Assembly: GCF_017877055.1 (NCBI RefSeq)
Contig: NZ_JAGIPG010000001.1
Coordinates: 682,001-746,000 of the forward strand
Reading direction: 5' to 3'
Length of the DNA: 64,000 nt
From: Neorhizobium galegae
GTDB taxonomy: Bacteria > Pseudomonadota > Alphaproteobacteria > Rhizobiales > Rhizobiaceae
Both the position numbers and the translations under genes were made by a program. The notes beneath the pieces were generated by a model. That model ran no database searches. It was not told where the DNA came from and saw only the letters and a program-made list of their open reading frames with translations. Below are positions 56,771 through 64,000 of the stretch, piece after piece (the first letter of the stretch is position 1; each line of letters opens with the position of its first letter).

Positions 56771-57322
56771 TCAGTTGAGCGGAGCAACGGCCGTCTCGCG
56801 GACGCCATGCCCGGACCTTTCGAGCAGCTTCCGCTTTCGCCATGCATTGGGAGCAATTCCGTAAAGGCGACGGAAGCTGTTGGTAAGGTGTGCCTGGTCG
56901 GTCATGCCGCATTCCAGGGCGATCCGGCAGAGAGGTTCATCTGTGCCTGCCATCATCCGACAGGCCATTTCCATGCGCCTGCGGGTGACGTATTTGTGCG
57001 GCGTCTCGCCAAGGCTTGCCTTGAAGGCCCGCTGGAAATGGCCGCTGCTCAGGTTGCAGAGACCGGCCAAGACCTCGACGCGGATCGTCAAGCGGAGATA
57101 CGTGTCGACATAGGCCTGCACATTGCGCATTTGCCACGGGGCTAGGCCGCCAACGGCGATTTGACGGAGGTTGGGGTCGGGTCCGGACTGGTCGGGATCT
57201 CGCGAGGCCTGTCTGGCGACAAGTCCGTCGAGGTCGATCTCTGATGTCCGATATCTTGAAACATCAGTGCGCTTTGCCGAAGGGTCGGCAGGCGGTGTCT
57301 GCACGGACTGTGGGATCTGCAT
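56771..57322 (-). CDS. short AraC-family regulator
   Basis: A 183-residue regulator with the two AraC helix-turn-helix motifs at about residues 75-175 (LAGLCNLSSGHFQRAFKASLGETPHKY, then IALECGMTDQAHLTNSFRRLYG). The N-terminal part, about 70 residues, is too short for a ligand-binding domain. ATG 57322 has GGAGGAG upstream. Small AraC proteins of this kind often respond to expression level or partner proteins; targets unknown. Confidence 0.82.
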   Translation of the reverse strand: MQIPQSVQTPPADPSAKRTDVSRYRTSEIDLDGLVARQASRDPDQSGPDPNLRQIAVGGLAPWQMRNVQAYVDTYLRLTIRVEVLAGLCNLSSGHFQRAFKASLGETPHKYVTRRRMEMACRMMAGTDEPLCRIALECGMTDQAHLTNSFRRLYGIAPNAWRKRKLLERSGHGVRETAVAPLN

Positions 57323-57494
57323 CCTAAGTCTCCTCCATCTCAATGTGCTTCTTCGATGATGGGAGTCTAACGCCGAGGCAGGCGGCGAGACTATTGGACA
57401 AGGGGACTGGTGCCCCTATCCAAAGGTATGATCGAGACGCACTGAAATTGTCTGGCCACCTTCAGAAGCCTGCGTGTCTGTCCCGCGCCACATC

Positions 57495-57525
57495 AAAAAA
57501 GCTCCGGGACGACGGTTCCGGAGCT
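57495..57525 (-). terminator. intrinsic terminator of the enolase-family gene
   Basis: On the minus strand AGCTCCGG pairs with CCGGAGCT, followed by TTTTTT (57495-57500 in plus coordinates). It lies about 45 bases past the gene's stop: a strong Rho-independent terminator. Confidence 0.85.
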
Positions 57526-57570
57526 GTTGCTTTCTTTGGCAGTCGATGAAGCGCTGGCAGCGGCGCCGGT

Positions 57571-58767
57571 TCAGTCGAAGAATGCCCGGTCGTCTTCTGT
57601 GAGGTAGCGTTTGGCCTTTTCAGGCACGAGATCGACGCCCATGCCCGGCCGGTCGAGGACGTCGATGAAGCCGTCTCGGACGATCGTCTCCGGCAGGCCC
57701 TCGACGATGTCGTACCACCAGGCGGGGTCGCCGGTCGTGTATTCGAAGGCGATGAAATTGTTGGGAAGGGTGGCCGAGACCTGGATGAGGGCGGCGAGCC
57801 CCAGCAGCCCGTTCGCCGTTCCGTGCGGGGCCATCAGGATCGAATGCAGGTCGGCATATTCGGCGATCCATTTCAGTTCGGCGATGCCGCCGACATCGGC
57901 CGGGTCGGGGCCGACCACATTGACGGCCTGGCCTTCGATCAGCTCCTTGAAGTTCTGCCGGAGATAGATCTGCTCGCCGGTATGGATCGGCGTCGTGCTC
58001 GTCCTGGTCAGCTCGCGATAGACGCCGGCATTGACCCAGGGCGTATAGTCGCCCGATAGCAGGTCTTCGACCCAGAGAAGATTGTAGGGTTCCAGCATGC
58101 GCACCAGCCGGACCGCGTCCGGCAGCATCCAGCCGGGGCCGCAGTCGAGCGCCAGTCCGATGCTGTCGCCGGCGACTTCCTTCATCGCGGCGACGCAATC
58201 GACGAAATGCCGCAGGCCCTTTTCGGTGATCGGGCCGCGATCGAGGGCGCCGTGGAAGGGGCTCGCATTCGGCTCGTGATAGTAAAAATTCTCGACCGCC
58301 CGCTTCATCGGGGAGTGGAAGCCGATCGGTTGCTTGATGATGGTGAAGCCCTCCGGCAGCGCCATCATCTTCTTCACGTCGTCGGCGAGGTCCTCGGGCC
58401 GATGATCGGCCAGAGGGAAACGGATCGAGCCGTTATAGACGCGAACGCGGTCGCGCACCTTGCCGCCGAGAAGCTTGTAGACGGCTACGTTGGCGGCCTT
58501 GCCGGCAATGTCCCACAGCGCCATCTCGATGACGCTGACGGCCGACCCCCAGGGCTTGAAACCGCCGCGCTGGCGGATCTTCAGCATGACGCGCTCGACA
58601 TTGGTCGGGTCCTCGCCGATCAATGCCTCACGGAAGGCGAGGATATGGGTCTTCAGGTAAGGCTTCCAGGTCTCGGCTTGCCCGTAACCCGAGATGCCCT
58701 CGTCGGTGACGATCCGCACGACCGGGCTCTTGCCGATGACCGCGCATTTGAGATCGACGATCTTCAT
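57571..58767 (-). CDS. mandelate racemase/muconate lactonizing family protein
   Basis: An enolase-superfamily enzyme of 398 residues that should abstract a proton next to a carboxylate, probably a sugar-acid dehydratase. Capping domain MKIVDLKCAVIGKSPVVRI; metal ligands Asp in LALDCGPGW (~217), Glu in LLWVEDLLSGDY (~243) and Glu in IHTGEQIYL (~270); candidate base His in LMAPHGTANG (~320). The first lysine pair is replaced by IIKQPIG. I start at ATG 58767, GGAGGAAG upstream. It is transcribed with iclR upstream and belongs to the sugar-acid locus. Confidence 0.8.
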   Translation of the reverse strand: MKIVDLKCAVIGKSPVVRIVTDEGISGYGQAETWKPYLKTHILAFREALIGEDPTNVERVMLKIRQRGGFKPWGSAVSVIEMALWDIAGKAANVAVYKLLGGKVRDRVRVYNGSIRFPLADHRPEDLADDVKKMMALPEGFTIIKQPIGFHSPMKRAVENFYYHEPNASPFHGALDRGPITEKGLRHFVDCVAAMKEVAGDSIGLALDCGPGWMLPDAVRLVRMLEPYNLLWVEDLLSGDYTPWVNAGVYRELTRTSTTPIHTGEQIYLRQNFKELIEGQAVNVVGPDPADVGGIAELKWIAEYADLHSILMAPHGTANGLLGLAALIQVSATLPNNFIAFEYTTGDPAWWYDIVEGLPETIVRDGFIDVLDRPGMGVDLVPEKAKRYLTEDDRAFFD

Positions 58768-58796
58768 TCTTCCTCCCACTCAGCTTTTCGGTCCGA

Positions 58797-59579
58797 TCAG
58801 ACAGGCATTGCCTCGCTCATCGCCCGGGCGGCATCGATGGCGGCAAGCCGGATCTCCTCCATGCGGCTCGCCTCCGCCCCGGCGAGATAAGGAATGCTGA
58901 TCGCCGCAACGACGCGCCCGGCCCTGTCCCGCACCGGGGCCGCAAAGGCCTGGATGCTCGGCGCGTTCTCGCCCCTGTCCTGCGCCCAGCCCAGCCGCTT
59001 GATGCGGGTCAGTTCCGTCATCAGCCGCTTCGGATCGGTCAGCGATTTTGGGGTGTAGGCGATCAACGGCTTTGCGAGCCAGGCCGCCATCTCCTCGGGC
59101 GGCAGATGCGCCAGCAGCATCTTGCTGGCGGCGCCTGCGTGGATTGGCATGCGCTGGCCGGGCGCCACCGTCAAGGCATATTGCCGGCGGCCCTGAGCTG
59201 CCGCCAGAACCAGAATGCCGTCCTGATCGATAACCGAGAGCTTGCTGCCCTCGCCAATTTCCGCCGACAGCTTGTCGAGGAAGGGCTGTGCAAAGGCCGC
59301 GAGATCGATCTCGCTGACGCCGGTCGCGACATGGGAAGCTAGCGACAGAAGGCGCCGTCCCAGGTGGTAGGCGCCGGTATCGTCGCGGCGGACCATGTCG
59401 TGGCCCTGCAGCGTGTTGACGATGCGGTAGATGGTCGTGCGCGGCAGGGACAGGAGCGATGTCAATTCGCGGATCGTCGCACCGTTCGGCCGCCGCTCCA
59501 GTTGCTCCAGGACATCCATCATCCGGTCGATGACCGGGATCGTGTATTTCGACGCGCCGGCGTCACTCATTTGATCCAT
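58797..59579 (-). CDS. IclR-family transcriptional regulator
   Basis: A 260-residue regulator: winged helix at residues about 12-75 (IRELTSLLSLPRTTIYRIVNTLQ) and a GAF-like effector domain at about 85-255 (TVAPGQRMPIHAGAASKMLLAH). IclR proteins usually repress catabolic genes until an organic acid binds. It is divergent from the rraA-like operon and upstream of the enolase-family gene. Two palindromes TTCAAATATGAA in the locus are its likely sites. ATG 59579 chosen. Confidence 0.87.
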   Translation of the reverse strand: MDQMSDAGASKYTIPVIDRMMDVLEQLERRPNGATIRELTSLLSLPRTTIYRIVNTLQGHDMVRRDDTGAYHLGRRLLSLASHVATGVSEIDLAAFAQPFLDKLSAEIGEGSKLSVIDQDGILVLAAAQGRRQYALTVAPGQRMPIHAGAASKMLLAHLPPEEMAAWLAKPLIAYTPKSLTDPKRLMTELTRIKRLGWAQDRGENAPSIQAFAAPVRDRAGRVVAAISIPYLAGAEASRMEEIRLAAIDAARAMSEAMPV

Positions 59580-59594
59580 GGAATGTGTTCGCCG

Positions 59595-59656
59595 TTGACA
59601 ATCGGTTCGGCATCTTCCTATCATGCATTATTGAACTTTGGAAGTTCAAATATGAA
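59595..59656 (+). promoter_or_regulatory. promoter with palindromic operator for the RraA-like operon
   Basis: TTGACA (59595-59600) and TATCAT (59619-59624), 18 bases apart, form a good promoter. Just downstream is a perfect inverted repeat, TTGAACTT-TGG-AAGTTCAA (59631-59649), and overlapping it TTCAAATATGAA (59645-59656). The latter and the block TTGACAATCGG recur at 62114-62173. It is a likely IclR operator. Confidence 0.6.
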
Positions 59657-59725
59657 TTTGTCCGCCATTCTTTTTTAGATGAGCAGGCGGGTTCGTCAGG
59701 GTTTCTGCTGGAGGAGGCAGACCAT

Positions 59726-60421
59726 ATGGACAGAGATTCCGCAGCGATCGCGTCGAAAGCCGCGCGCTTCAACAAGCTTTACACCGCCGCCGTTTACGAC
59801 ATTCTCGACGAGATGGGGCTTCCGCATCAGTGCATGGATCTCGATATCCGGGCGCTGGATCGCGGGATGCGGATCGCCGGACCCGCGTTTACCGTCGCTT
59901 GCACGGCTGACATGCGCACCGACGATGAATACGACAATGAAGAAGTGAAGACCTTCACCTTCTTCCGGCGGATGTATTCCGGCTGCGTCGTGCTGATCTC
60001 GGCGGCAGGCGAGCGCAAGGCCGGTCACTGGGGTGAACTGATGAGCACCGGCGCGAAGAGCAAGGGTGCCGTCGGCGTCGTCGTCGATGGCGGCATCCGC
60101 GACGGCAATATCCTGATGGGCATGGAGAACTGGCCCGTCTTCACCCGCTATCTTTCCCCGATCGAATCCCGACAGCGAACCCGCATCAGCGGCATCGAGG
60201 TGCCGATCGCCGTCACCGGAACCCTGACCTCGCAGATACGGGTCGATCCCGGCGACTGGATCTTCGGCGACATGGACGGGGTGATCGTCATACCCGCCGA
60301 CAAGGTGGATGCGGTGCTCGACCGCGCCGAAGAGATCATGGGCATAGAGAACCGCTCGCGCAACGAGATCCGTGCGGGCGCCGACGTTGCCGATGTCTAT
60401 GCCAAATACGGCCGCCTCTAA
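59726..60421 (+). CDS. RraA-like / HMG aldolase family protein
   Basis: A 231-residue protein of the RraA/4-hydroxy-4-methyl-2-oxoglutarate aldolase family; members cleave 4-hydroxy-2-oxo acids or decarboxylate oxaloacetate. Marks: AAVYDILDEMG near 19, GHWGELMSTGAKSKGAVGVV near 102-121, then DGGIRD with the conserved Arg and metal Asp near 125. Catabolic context favours an aldolase over the RNase E regulator RraA. ATG 59726 has GGAGGAGG upstream; the frame is open 47 codons further. First gene of the plus-strand operon. Confidence 0.8.
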   Translation: MDRDSAAIASKAARFNKLYTAAVYDILDEMGLPHQCMDLDIRALDRGMRIAGPAFTVACTADMRTDDEYDNEEVKTFTFFRRMYSGCVVLISAAGERKAGHWGELMSTGAKSKGAVGVVVDGGIRDGNILMGMENWPVFTRYLSPIESRQRTRISGIEVPIAVTGTLTSQIRVDPGDWIFGDMDGVIVIPADKVDAVLDRAEEIMGIENRSRNEIRAGADVADVYAKYGRL

Positions 60422-60435
60422 CCGGAGACATTCCC

Positions 60436-60873
60436 ATGCTGACCGTTTCGTCGATCGCCCATGTGGCCATTCGCGTCAAGGATATCGATCGTACCCTCGA
60501 CTTCTATATCAACAAGCTCGGCTTTTCGGAAATGATGCGCCTCGACCGCGAGGGCCGGCTCTGGCTGGTCTATCTGCGCATCACCGATGATCAGTATCTC
60601 GAAATCTTCCCGGAAGGCGAGGGCGACAAGGCGGCCGAGCGCGAGGCGGTTGGCTACAATCATGTCTGCCTTGCCGTGCCGGATATCCAGAAGGCCGTGG
60701 CCGAACTCGACGCGCTCGGCATCGAGCGCATCCGGCCGACGATCAAGGCAGCCGACAACAACTGGCAGACCTGGATCGAGGATCCGGACGGGCACCGCAT
60801 CGAACTGATGCAGATGGCCGATGACAGCCTGCAGTTCGAGGCAATCAAGCGGCTGAAGGCACAGGCCAGATAG
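60436..60873 (+). CDS. VOC-superfamily (lactoylglutathione lyase-like) protein
   Basis: A 145-residue glyoxalase-fold protein: metal His in SIAHVAIRVKDIDRTLDFYI near residue 8, Glu in YLEIFPEG near 52, His in GYNHVCLAV near 73 and Glu in DPDGHRIELMQM near 121, the full metal set of glyoxalase-I-like proteins. It starts 14 bases after the RraA-like gene and is probably co-transcribed. It may isomerise a sugar-acid product; substrate unknown. Confidence 0.83.
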   Translation: MLTVSSIAHVAIRVKDIDRTLDFYINKLGFSEMMRLDREGRLWLVYLRITDDQYLEIFPEGEGDKAAEREAVGYNHVCLAVPDIQKAVAELDALGIERIRPTIKAADNNWQTWIEDPDGHRIELMQMADDSLQFEAIKRLKAQAR

Positions 60874-60923
60874 TCAGAGGAAAATAACGAGGGGGCGGGC
60901 GTTGGCCTGCCGGGAGGAACCTC

Positions 60924-62102
60924 ATGAGGATCGTGCAGCAGAAGATCTTTGTTGCGAATGTGTCCCGCACCAATTTCGTCTTCGTGAAGCTTTATACCGA
61001 TGAAGGCTACGAGGGTGTCGGCGAGGCGACGCTGGAGTGGAAAACGAAGACTATCGTCTCGGCGCTCGAAGAGCTGGAGCGCGTGCTGATCGGCCGCAAT
61101 CCGTTCGAGGTCGACGCGATCATCGAGCAATTGCACCGCGACTCCTATTGGCGGACGGGTGCCGTGTTCCGCACCGCGCTCGGTGCGATCGAGGCGGCGC
61201 TGCTCGATATCAAGGGCAAGGCGCTCGGCGTGCCGGTCTTCGAACTGCTCGGCGGCAAATACCGGGATCGCGTTGAGTGCTATGCCAACCATTGGTTCTT
61301 CGGCGCGGTGACGCCCGAGCAATATGCCGAGAATGCCCGCAAGGCCGTCGCCATGGGCTATCGGGCTCTCAAATGGGACCCTTTCGACATCGCCGATCTG
61401 GAAATGAACCGCAAGCAGCGCCGCCAGACAATCGATATCGTCGCGGCTGTGCGCGATGCGGTCGGCCCCGACGTGGACCTGATGCTCGACGTTCACGGCC
61501 GGCTCAACGTGCCGACCGCGATCGCCATGTGTCGGGAACTGGCGCCTTATAACCTGCGATGGATCGAGGAGCCGACGCCGCCCGAGAGCATCGATGCCCT
61601 GGTGGACGTGCGGGAGAAAAGCCCGGTGCCGATCGCGGCGGGCGAGCGCTGGTACGAGCCGGGCAAGTTCCTCGAGGCGCTGAACAAGAAGGCTGTCGAT
61701 ATCCTGCAGCCCGATGTCTCGCATGCGGGCGGGCTGGGTGAAACGAAGCGTATCTCGCATATGGCGCACCACCATCTGATCCCGATCGCGCCGCATAATC
61801 CGGTCGGTCCGGTGATGAACGCGATGACGCTGCATATGTCGGTTGCCATTCCGAATTTCTCGATCTTCGAGACCGTTTCGGTGGATGTGCCGTGGCGCAA
61901 GGAACTGGTGCGCGAGACGCTGCAGTTCGAGGACGGAGCGATCCTGGCGCCGACCGCGCCGGGGCTCGGGGTGGATCTCATCGAGGAGGCCTGCGGCCGC
62001 TACCCTTATGCGCCCTATAACGTGCCTTTGTTCGACGGCAGCATGAACACCAGCGGCGTTGCCACGGGGGCGGTCACGCTGAAGGACGAGACACGCTCAT
62101 GA
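60924..62102 (+). CDS. enolase-superfamily sugar-acid dehydratase (galactonate dehydratase-like)
   Basis: A 392-residue enzyme resembling D-galactonate/gluconate-type dehydratases. Metal ligands: Asp in LMLDVHGRLN (~192), Glu in RWIEEPTPPE (~218) and Glu in IAAGERWYE (~244); the His in DVHGRLN and the His in PIAPHNPVGP (~294) are the acid-base pair of the DgoD group. LKWDPF near 150 holds the KxD strand. It is distinct from the minus-strand homologue at 57571. Sits 50 bases after the VOC gene. Exact sugar acid unknown. Confidence 0.82.
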   Translation: MRIVQQKIFVANVSRTNFVFVKLYTDEGYEGVGEATLEWKTKTIVSALEELERVLIGRNPFEVDAIIEQLHRDSYWRTGAVFRTALGAIEAALLDIKGKALGVPVFELLGGKYRDRVECYANHWFFGAVTPEQYAENARKAVAMGYRALKWDPFDIADLEMNRKQRRQTIDIVAAVRDAVGPDVDLMLDVHGRLNVPTAIAMCRELAPYNLRWIEEPTPPESIDALVDVREKSPVPIAAGERWYEPGKFLEALNKKAVDILQPDVSHAGGLGETKRISHMAHHHLIPIAPHNPVGPVMNAMTLHMSVAIPNFSIFETVSVDVPWRKELVRETLQFEDGAILAPTAPGLGVDLIEEACGRYPYAPYNVPLFDGSMNTSGVATGAVTLKDETRS

Positions 62103-62113
62103 GGCCGGAACAA

Positions 62114-62173
62114 TTGACAATCGGGCCTTCTGGGCGCAAGTTATATTGCGAATTGACGACATTCAAATATGAA
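62114..62173 (+). promoter_or_regulatory. second copy of the IclR-type promoter/operator
   Basis: TTGACAATCGG begins at 62114 and the palindrome TTCAAATATGAA lies at 62162-62173, 48 bases on; the same two blocks are 50 bases apart at 59595. A TTATAT-like -10 is at 62141. This would give uxuA and the transporter their own regulated promoter. Confidence 0.55.
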
Positions 62174-62214
62174 CTAACCGGCAGCAAGGCCGGGCGTCGA
62201 TCGGGGAGGGTAAC

Positions 62215-63348
62215 GTGCGGGTAGGTCTGACCCTGTTCGGCGATCATCTGTCGGAGGATGGCGCGCGTTATGCGAGCCAGCTCGGTGTCGGCGACATTGT
62301 CATTCACCTGGCCGAATATGCCCGCAACGCTGATAACAGCGCCTATCGCAACGGCAGTGTCGGCCCCATCAACGGCGAATGCATCGACATGCCGCTCTGG
62401 ACCTACGAGCACATGGCCGGCATCGTCACGAAGCTTGCCAAGCATGGCCTCAAGGTCGCGGCGATGGAGAACCTGTCGCCGAATTTCTGGTCGGACATCC
62501 TGCTGGACGGGCCGAAGAAACATGAGCAGATGGACGGGCTGAAGCAGCTTGTCCGCGATGCCGGAAGGGCGGGCATCCCGGTCCTCGGCTACAATTTTTC
62601 GATTGCCGGCGTCTGGGGCTGGCAGCGCAAGCGGGTTGCCCGGGGCGGGGCGATGACGGCGGTGTTCTTCGGTGACGAATTCGATACCGACACGCCGATC
62701 CCGGATGGAATGCTGTGGAACATGCGGTACCGCCATCCCGTCGCGGGGGCTGCGCCGGTCAATGTCAGCGAGCGGGATATCTGGACGCGTCTCGAATGGT
62801 TCCTCAAGGAACTCGTGCCCGTCGCGGAAAAAGCCAATGTCCGGCTGGCGGCCCATCCCGACGATCCGCCGGTGGCGCGGCTGCGCGGCAATGCCCGCCT
62901 GGTCAACACCCACGCGAAGTATCAACGGCTGCTGGAGATTGCGCCGAGCCCGGCCAATGCCCTGGAATTCTGTATCGGCTCGCTCCAGGAAATGGTCGAG
63001 GGCGATATTTACGAAACGACCCGCCATTTCGCGCGGCTGGGTGCGATTGCCTATGTGCATTTCCGCAACGTCCGCGGCAAGGTCCCGCATTATGTCGAGA
63101 CCTTTGTCGACGACGGCGATGTCGAGATGGCGGAAATCGTCCGTGTCCTCAGGGATGAGGGTTTTGAGGGGGTGATGGTTCCCGATCACGTGCCCGATCT
63201 CGATTGCCCCGCCCCCTGGCACGCTGGCAATGCCTACACGATCGGCTTCATGAAGGCCCTGACGATGAATGCCCATGCGCTCGGACCGGCGCATTCGCAG
63301 GATATCGCGCATTTTGGGAGAGAAAGGCAGGCCGCAGCATCGCGGTGA
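62215..63348 (+). CDS. uxuA: mannonate dehydratase family protein
   Basis: A 377-residue TIM-barrel enzyme that dehydrates D-mannonate to 2-keto-3-deoxygluconate in hexuronate breakdown. It shows the UxuA patterns PVLGYNFSIAGVWGWQRKR near 125-143, RLAAHPDDPPV near 222, LEFCIGSLQEM near 260 and YVHFRNVRGK near 285, with metal-binding His and Cys. I start at GTG 62215; GGGAGGGTAA lies just upstream. Product fits the sugar-acid locus; some relatives act on other substrates. Confidence 0.85.
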   Translation: MRVGLTLFGDHLSEDGARYASQLGVGDIVIHLAEYARNADNSAYRNGSVGPINGECIDMPLWTYEHMAGIVTKLAKHGLKVAAMENLSPNFWSDILLDGPKKHEQMDGLKQLVRDAGRAGIPVLGYNFSIAGVWGWQRKRVARGGAMTAVFFGDEFDTDTPIPDGMLWNMRYRHPVAGAAPVNVSERDIWTRLEWFLKELVPVAEKANVRLAAHPDDPPVARLRGNARLVNTHAKYQRLLEIAPSPANALEFCIGSLQEMVEGDIYETTRHFARLGAIAYVHFRNVRGKVPHYVETFVDDGDVEMAEIVRVLRDEGFEGVMVPDHVPDLDCPAPWHAGNAYTIGFMKALTMNAHALGPAHSQDIAHFGRERQAAASR

Positions 63349-63406
63349 ACCATTCCGGTGGAGGCCGGCAAGGAAAAGTGCGGCATGGAGCCGTATGGAG
63401 GAGGAG

Positions 63407-64000
63407 ATGATGATGAAATTCAGCAAACTGGCCGTGATGGCCACGGCGATGACGATGCTGGCGAGCGGCGTGGCACTGGCGGGCGAGGTCGTCTGGTGGA
63501 CGCCCAATTTCAACGAGGCGCGGGCACGCGAACTCGTCACCAAGTTCGAACAGGCCAATCAGGGCATCAAGGTCAAGCTCGAGATCACCACGACAGATGG
63601 TCTGCCGCAGCGCGTTCTGACCGCCCTGCAGTCGGGCGCCGCGCCCGACATCATCGATGTCCAGCACGCCTGGGTGAACGGTTATGCCCAGAACGGCCTG
63701 GTCGTTGCGGTGGATGACGTGCTGAAGGACCGCGAGGACTATATTCCCGCGTCGCTGGATTATGGCACCTGGAACAGCAAGCTCTGGGCCATTCCGTATC
63801 GCATCGAGACCCATGCGGTCATCTACAACAAGGGCGCGTTCAGGGATGCTGGCCTCGATCCGGCTAAGCCGCCGCAGACCTGGGACGAACTGGTCGCCGC
63901 TGCCAAGACACTGTCGAAGGGCAAGGTTTCCGGTTTCGCCATCACCGGCGGCGGTGAAGTCGGCAACACGATCTTCCGGTCGCTTCCCTTCATCTGGATG
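63407..64000 (+). CDS. sugar ABC transporter substrate-binding protein (partial)
   Basis: The first 198 codons of an extracellular solute-binding protein family 1 gene; the rest lies beyond the window. Three ATGs in a row follow GGAGGAGGAG; the signal peptide runs to about residue 25 (ending ALAGE). Then VVWWTPNFNEARARELVTKF, LQSGAAPDIIDVQHAWVNGY and LWAIPYRIETHAVIYNKGAF are typical of carbohydrate-binding members. It should deliver the substrate of this locus, and permease genes are expected next. Confidence 0.88.
   Translation, partial: MMMKFSKLAVMATAMTMLASGVALAGEVVWWTPNFNEARARELVTKFEQANQGIKVKLEITTTDGLPQRVLTALQSGAAPDIIDVQHAWVNGYAQNGLVVAVDDVLKDREDYIPASLDYGTWNSKLWAIPYRIETHAVIYNKGAFRDAGLDPAKPPQTWDELVAAAKTLSKGKVSGFAITGGGEVGNTIFRSLPFIWM

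Overview
The window is chromosomal DNA of an alphaproteobacterium of the order Hyphomicrobiales, most likely family Rhizobiaceae (Rhizobium/Neorhizobium/Agrobacterium type). The grounds are the GC-rich codon use, the gene order zapA-6S RNA-fau, ruvCAB followed by ybgC-tolQRAB-pal-cpoB-tilS-ftsH-glmM, serC-serA, an sqdBDC sulfolipid operon, CtrA-like boxes and a short palindromic repeat that I recall from rhizobial intergenic DNA. The genus is an inference.

Layout. 1-8.3 kb: a CvrA-type antiporter, a 1.2-kb non-coding stretch with a possible structured RNA on the minus strand, a secreted alpha/beta hydrolase divergent from an AraC regulator, then gap and tkt. 8.6-15.7 kb: a DUF4164 coiled coil, zapA, 6S RNA with an 11-bp closing stem, a membrane diguanylate cyclase, the C-terminal remnant of a histidine kinase, a CorC-type CBS protein, fau, a YmdB-type phosphodiesterase and, on the minus strand, a coupled nucleotidyltransferase/HNH pair. 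15.8-23.8 kb: a DbpA-type RNA helicase and single-gene enzyme units, yebC and an atypical chemoreceptor.

24-34.5 kb: ruvC, ruvA and ruvB are each separated by a complete AbrB-PIN toxin-antitoxin pair, the second overlapping the ruvB start codon. Between ruvB and ybgC lie a Nudix hydrolase, a LysR/VOC divergent pair, a small conserved protein and sqdB-sqdD-sqdC. 34.8-45.6 kb: the Tol-Pal envelope system, then tilS, ftsH and glmM. 46-50 kb: an outer-membrane barrel protein behind a TTAA-N7-TTAA CtrA-type box, then serC-serA behind a leader with hairpins. 50.2-52.1 kb: an uncharacterised minus-strand unit of a membrane protein, a trypsin-like serine protease and a 72-residue protein. 52.4-57.3 kb: a Tim44-like protein, a DUF1810 protein, mnmA, elongator tRNA-Met, an NTF2-like protein and a short AraC regulator.

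57.5-64 kb: a sugar-acid catabolic locus around an IclR regulator, with two enolase-superfamily dehydratases, an RraA-type aldolase-like protein, a VOC protein, mannonate dehydratase and the start of a sugar ABC transporter binding protein that runs off the window. Two promoters in this locus share a TTGACAATCGG block and a TTCAAATATGAA palindrome at nearly the same spacing, which suggests one shared regulator.

The best candidates for something undescribed are the protease unit at 50.3-52.1 kb, the toxin-antitoxin pairs threaded through ruvCAB, and the unassigned RNA-like region at about 2.15-2.5 kb.
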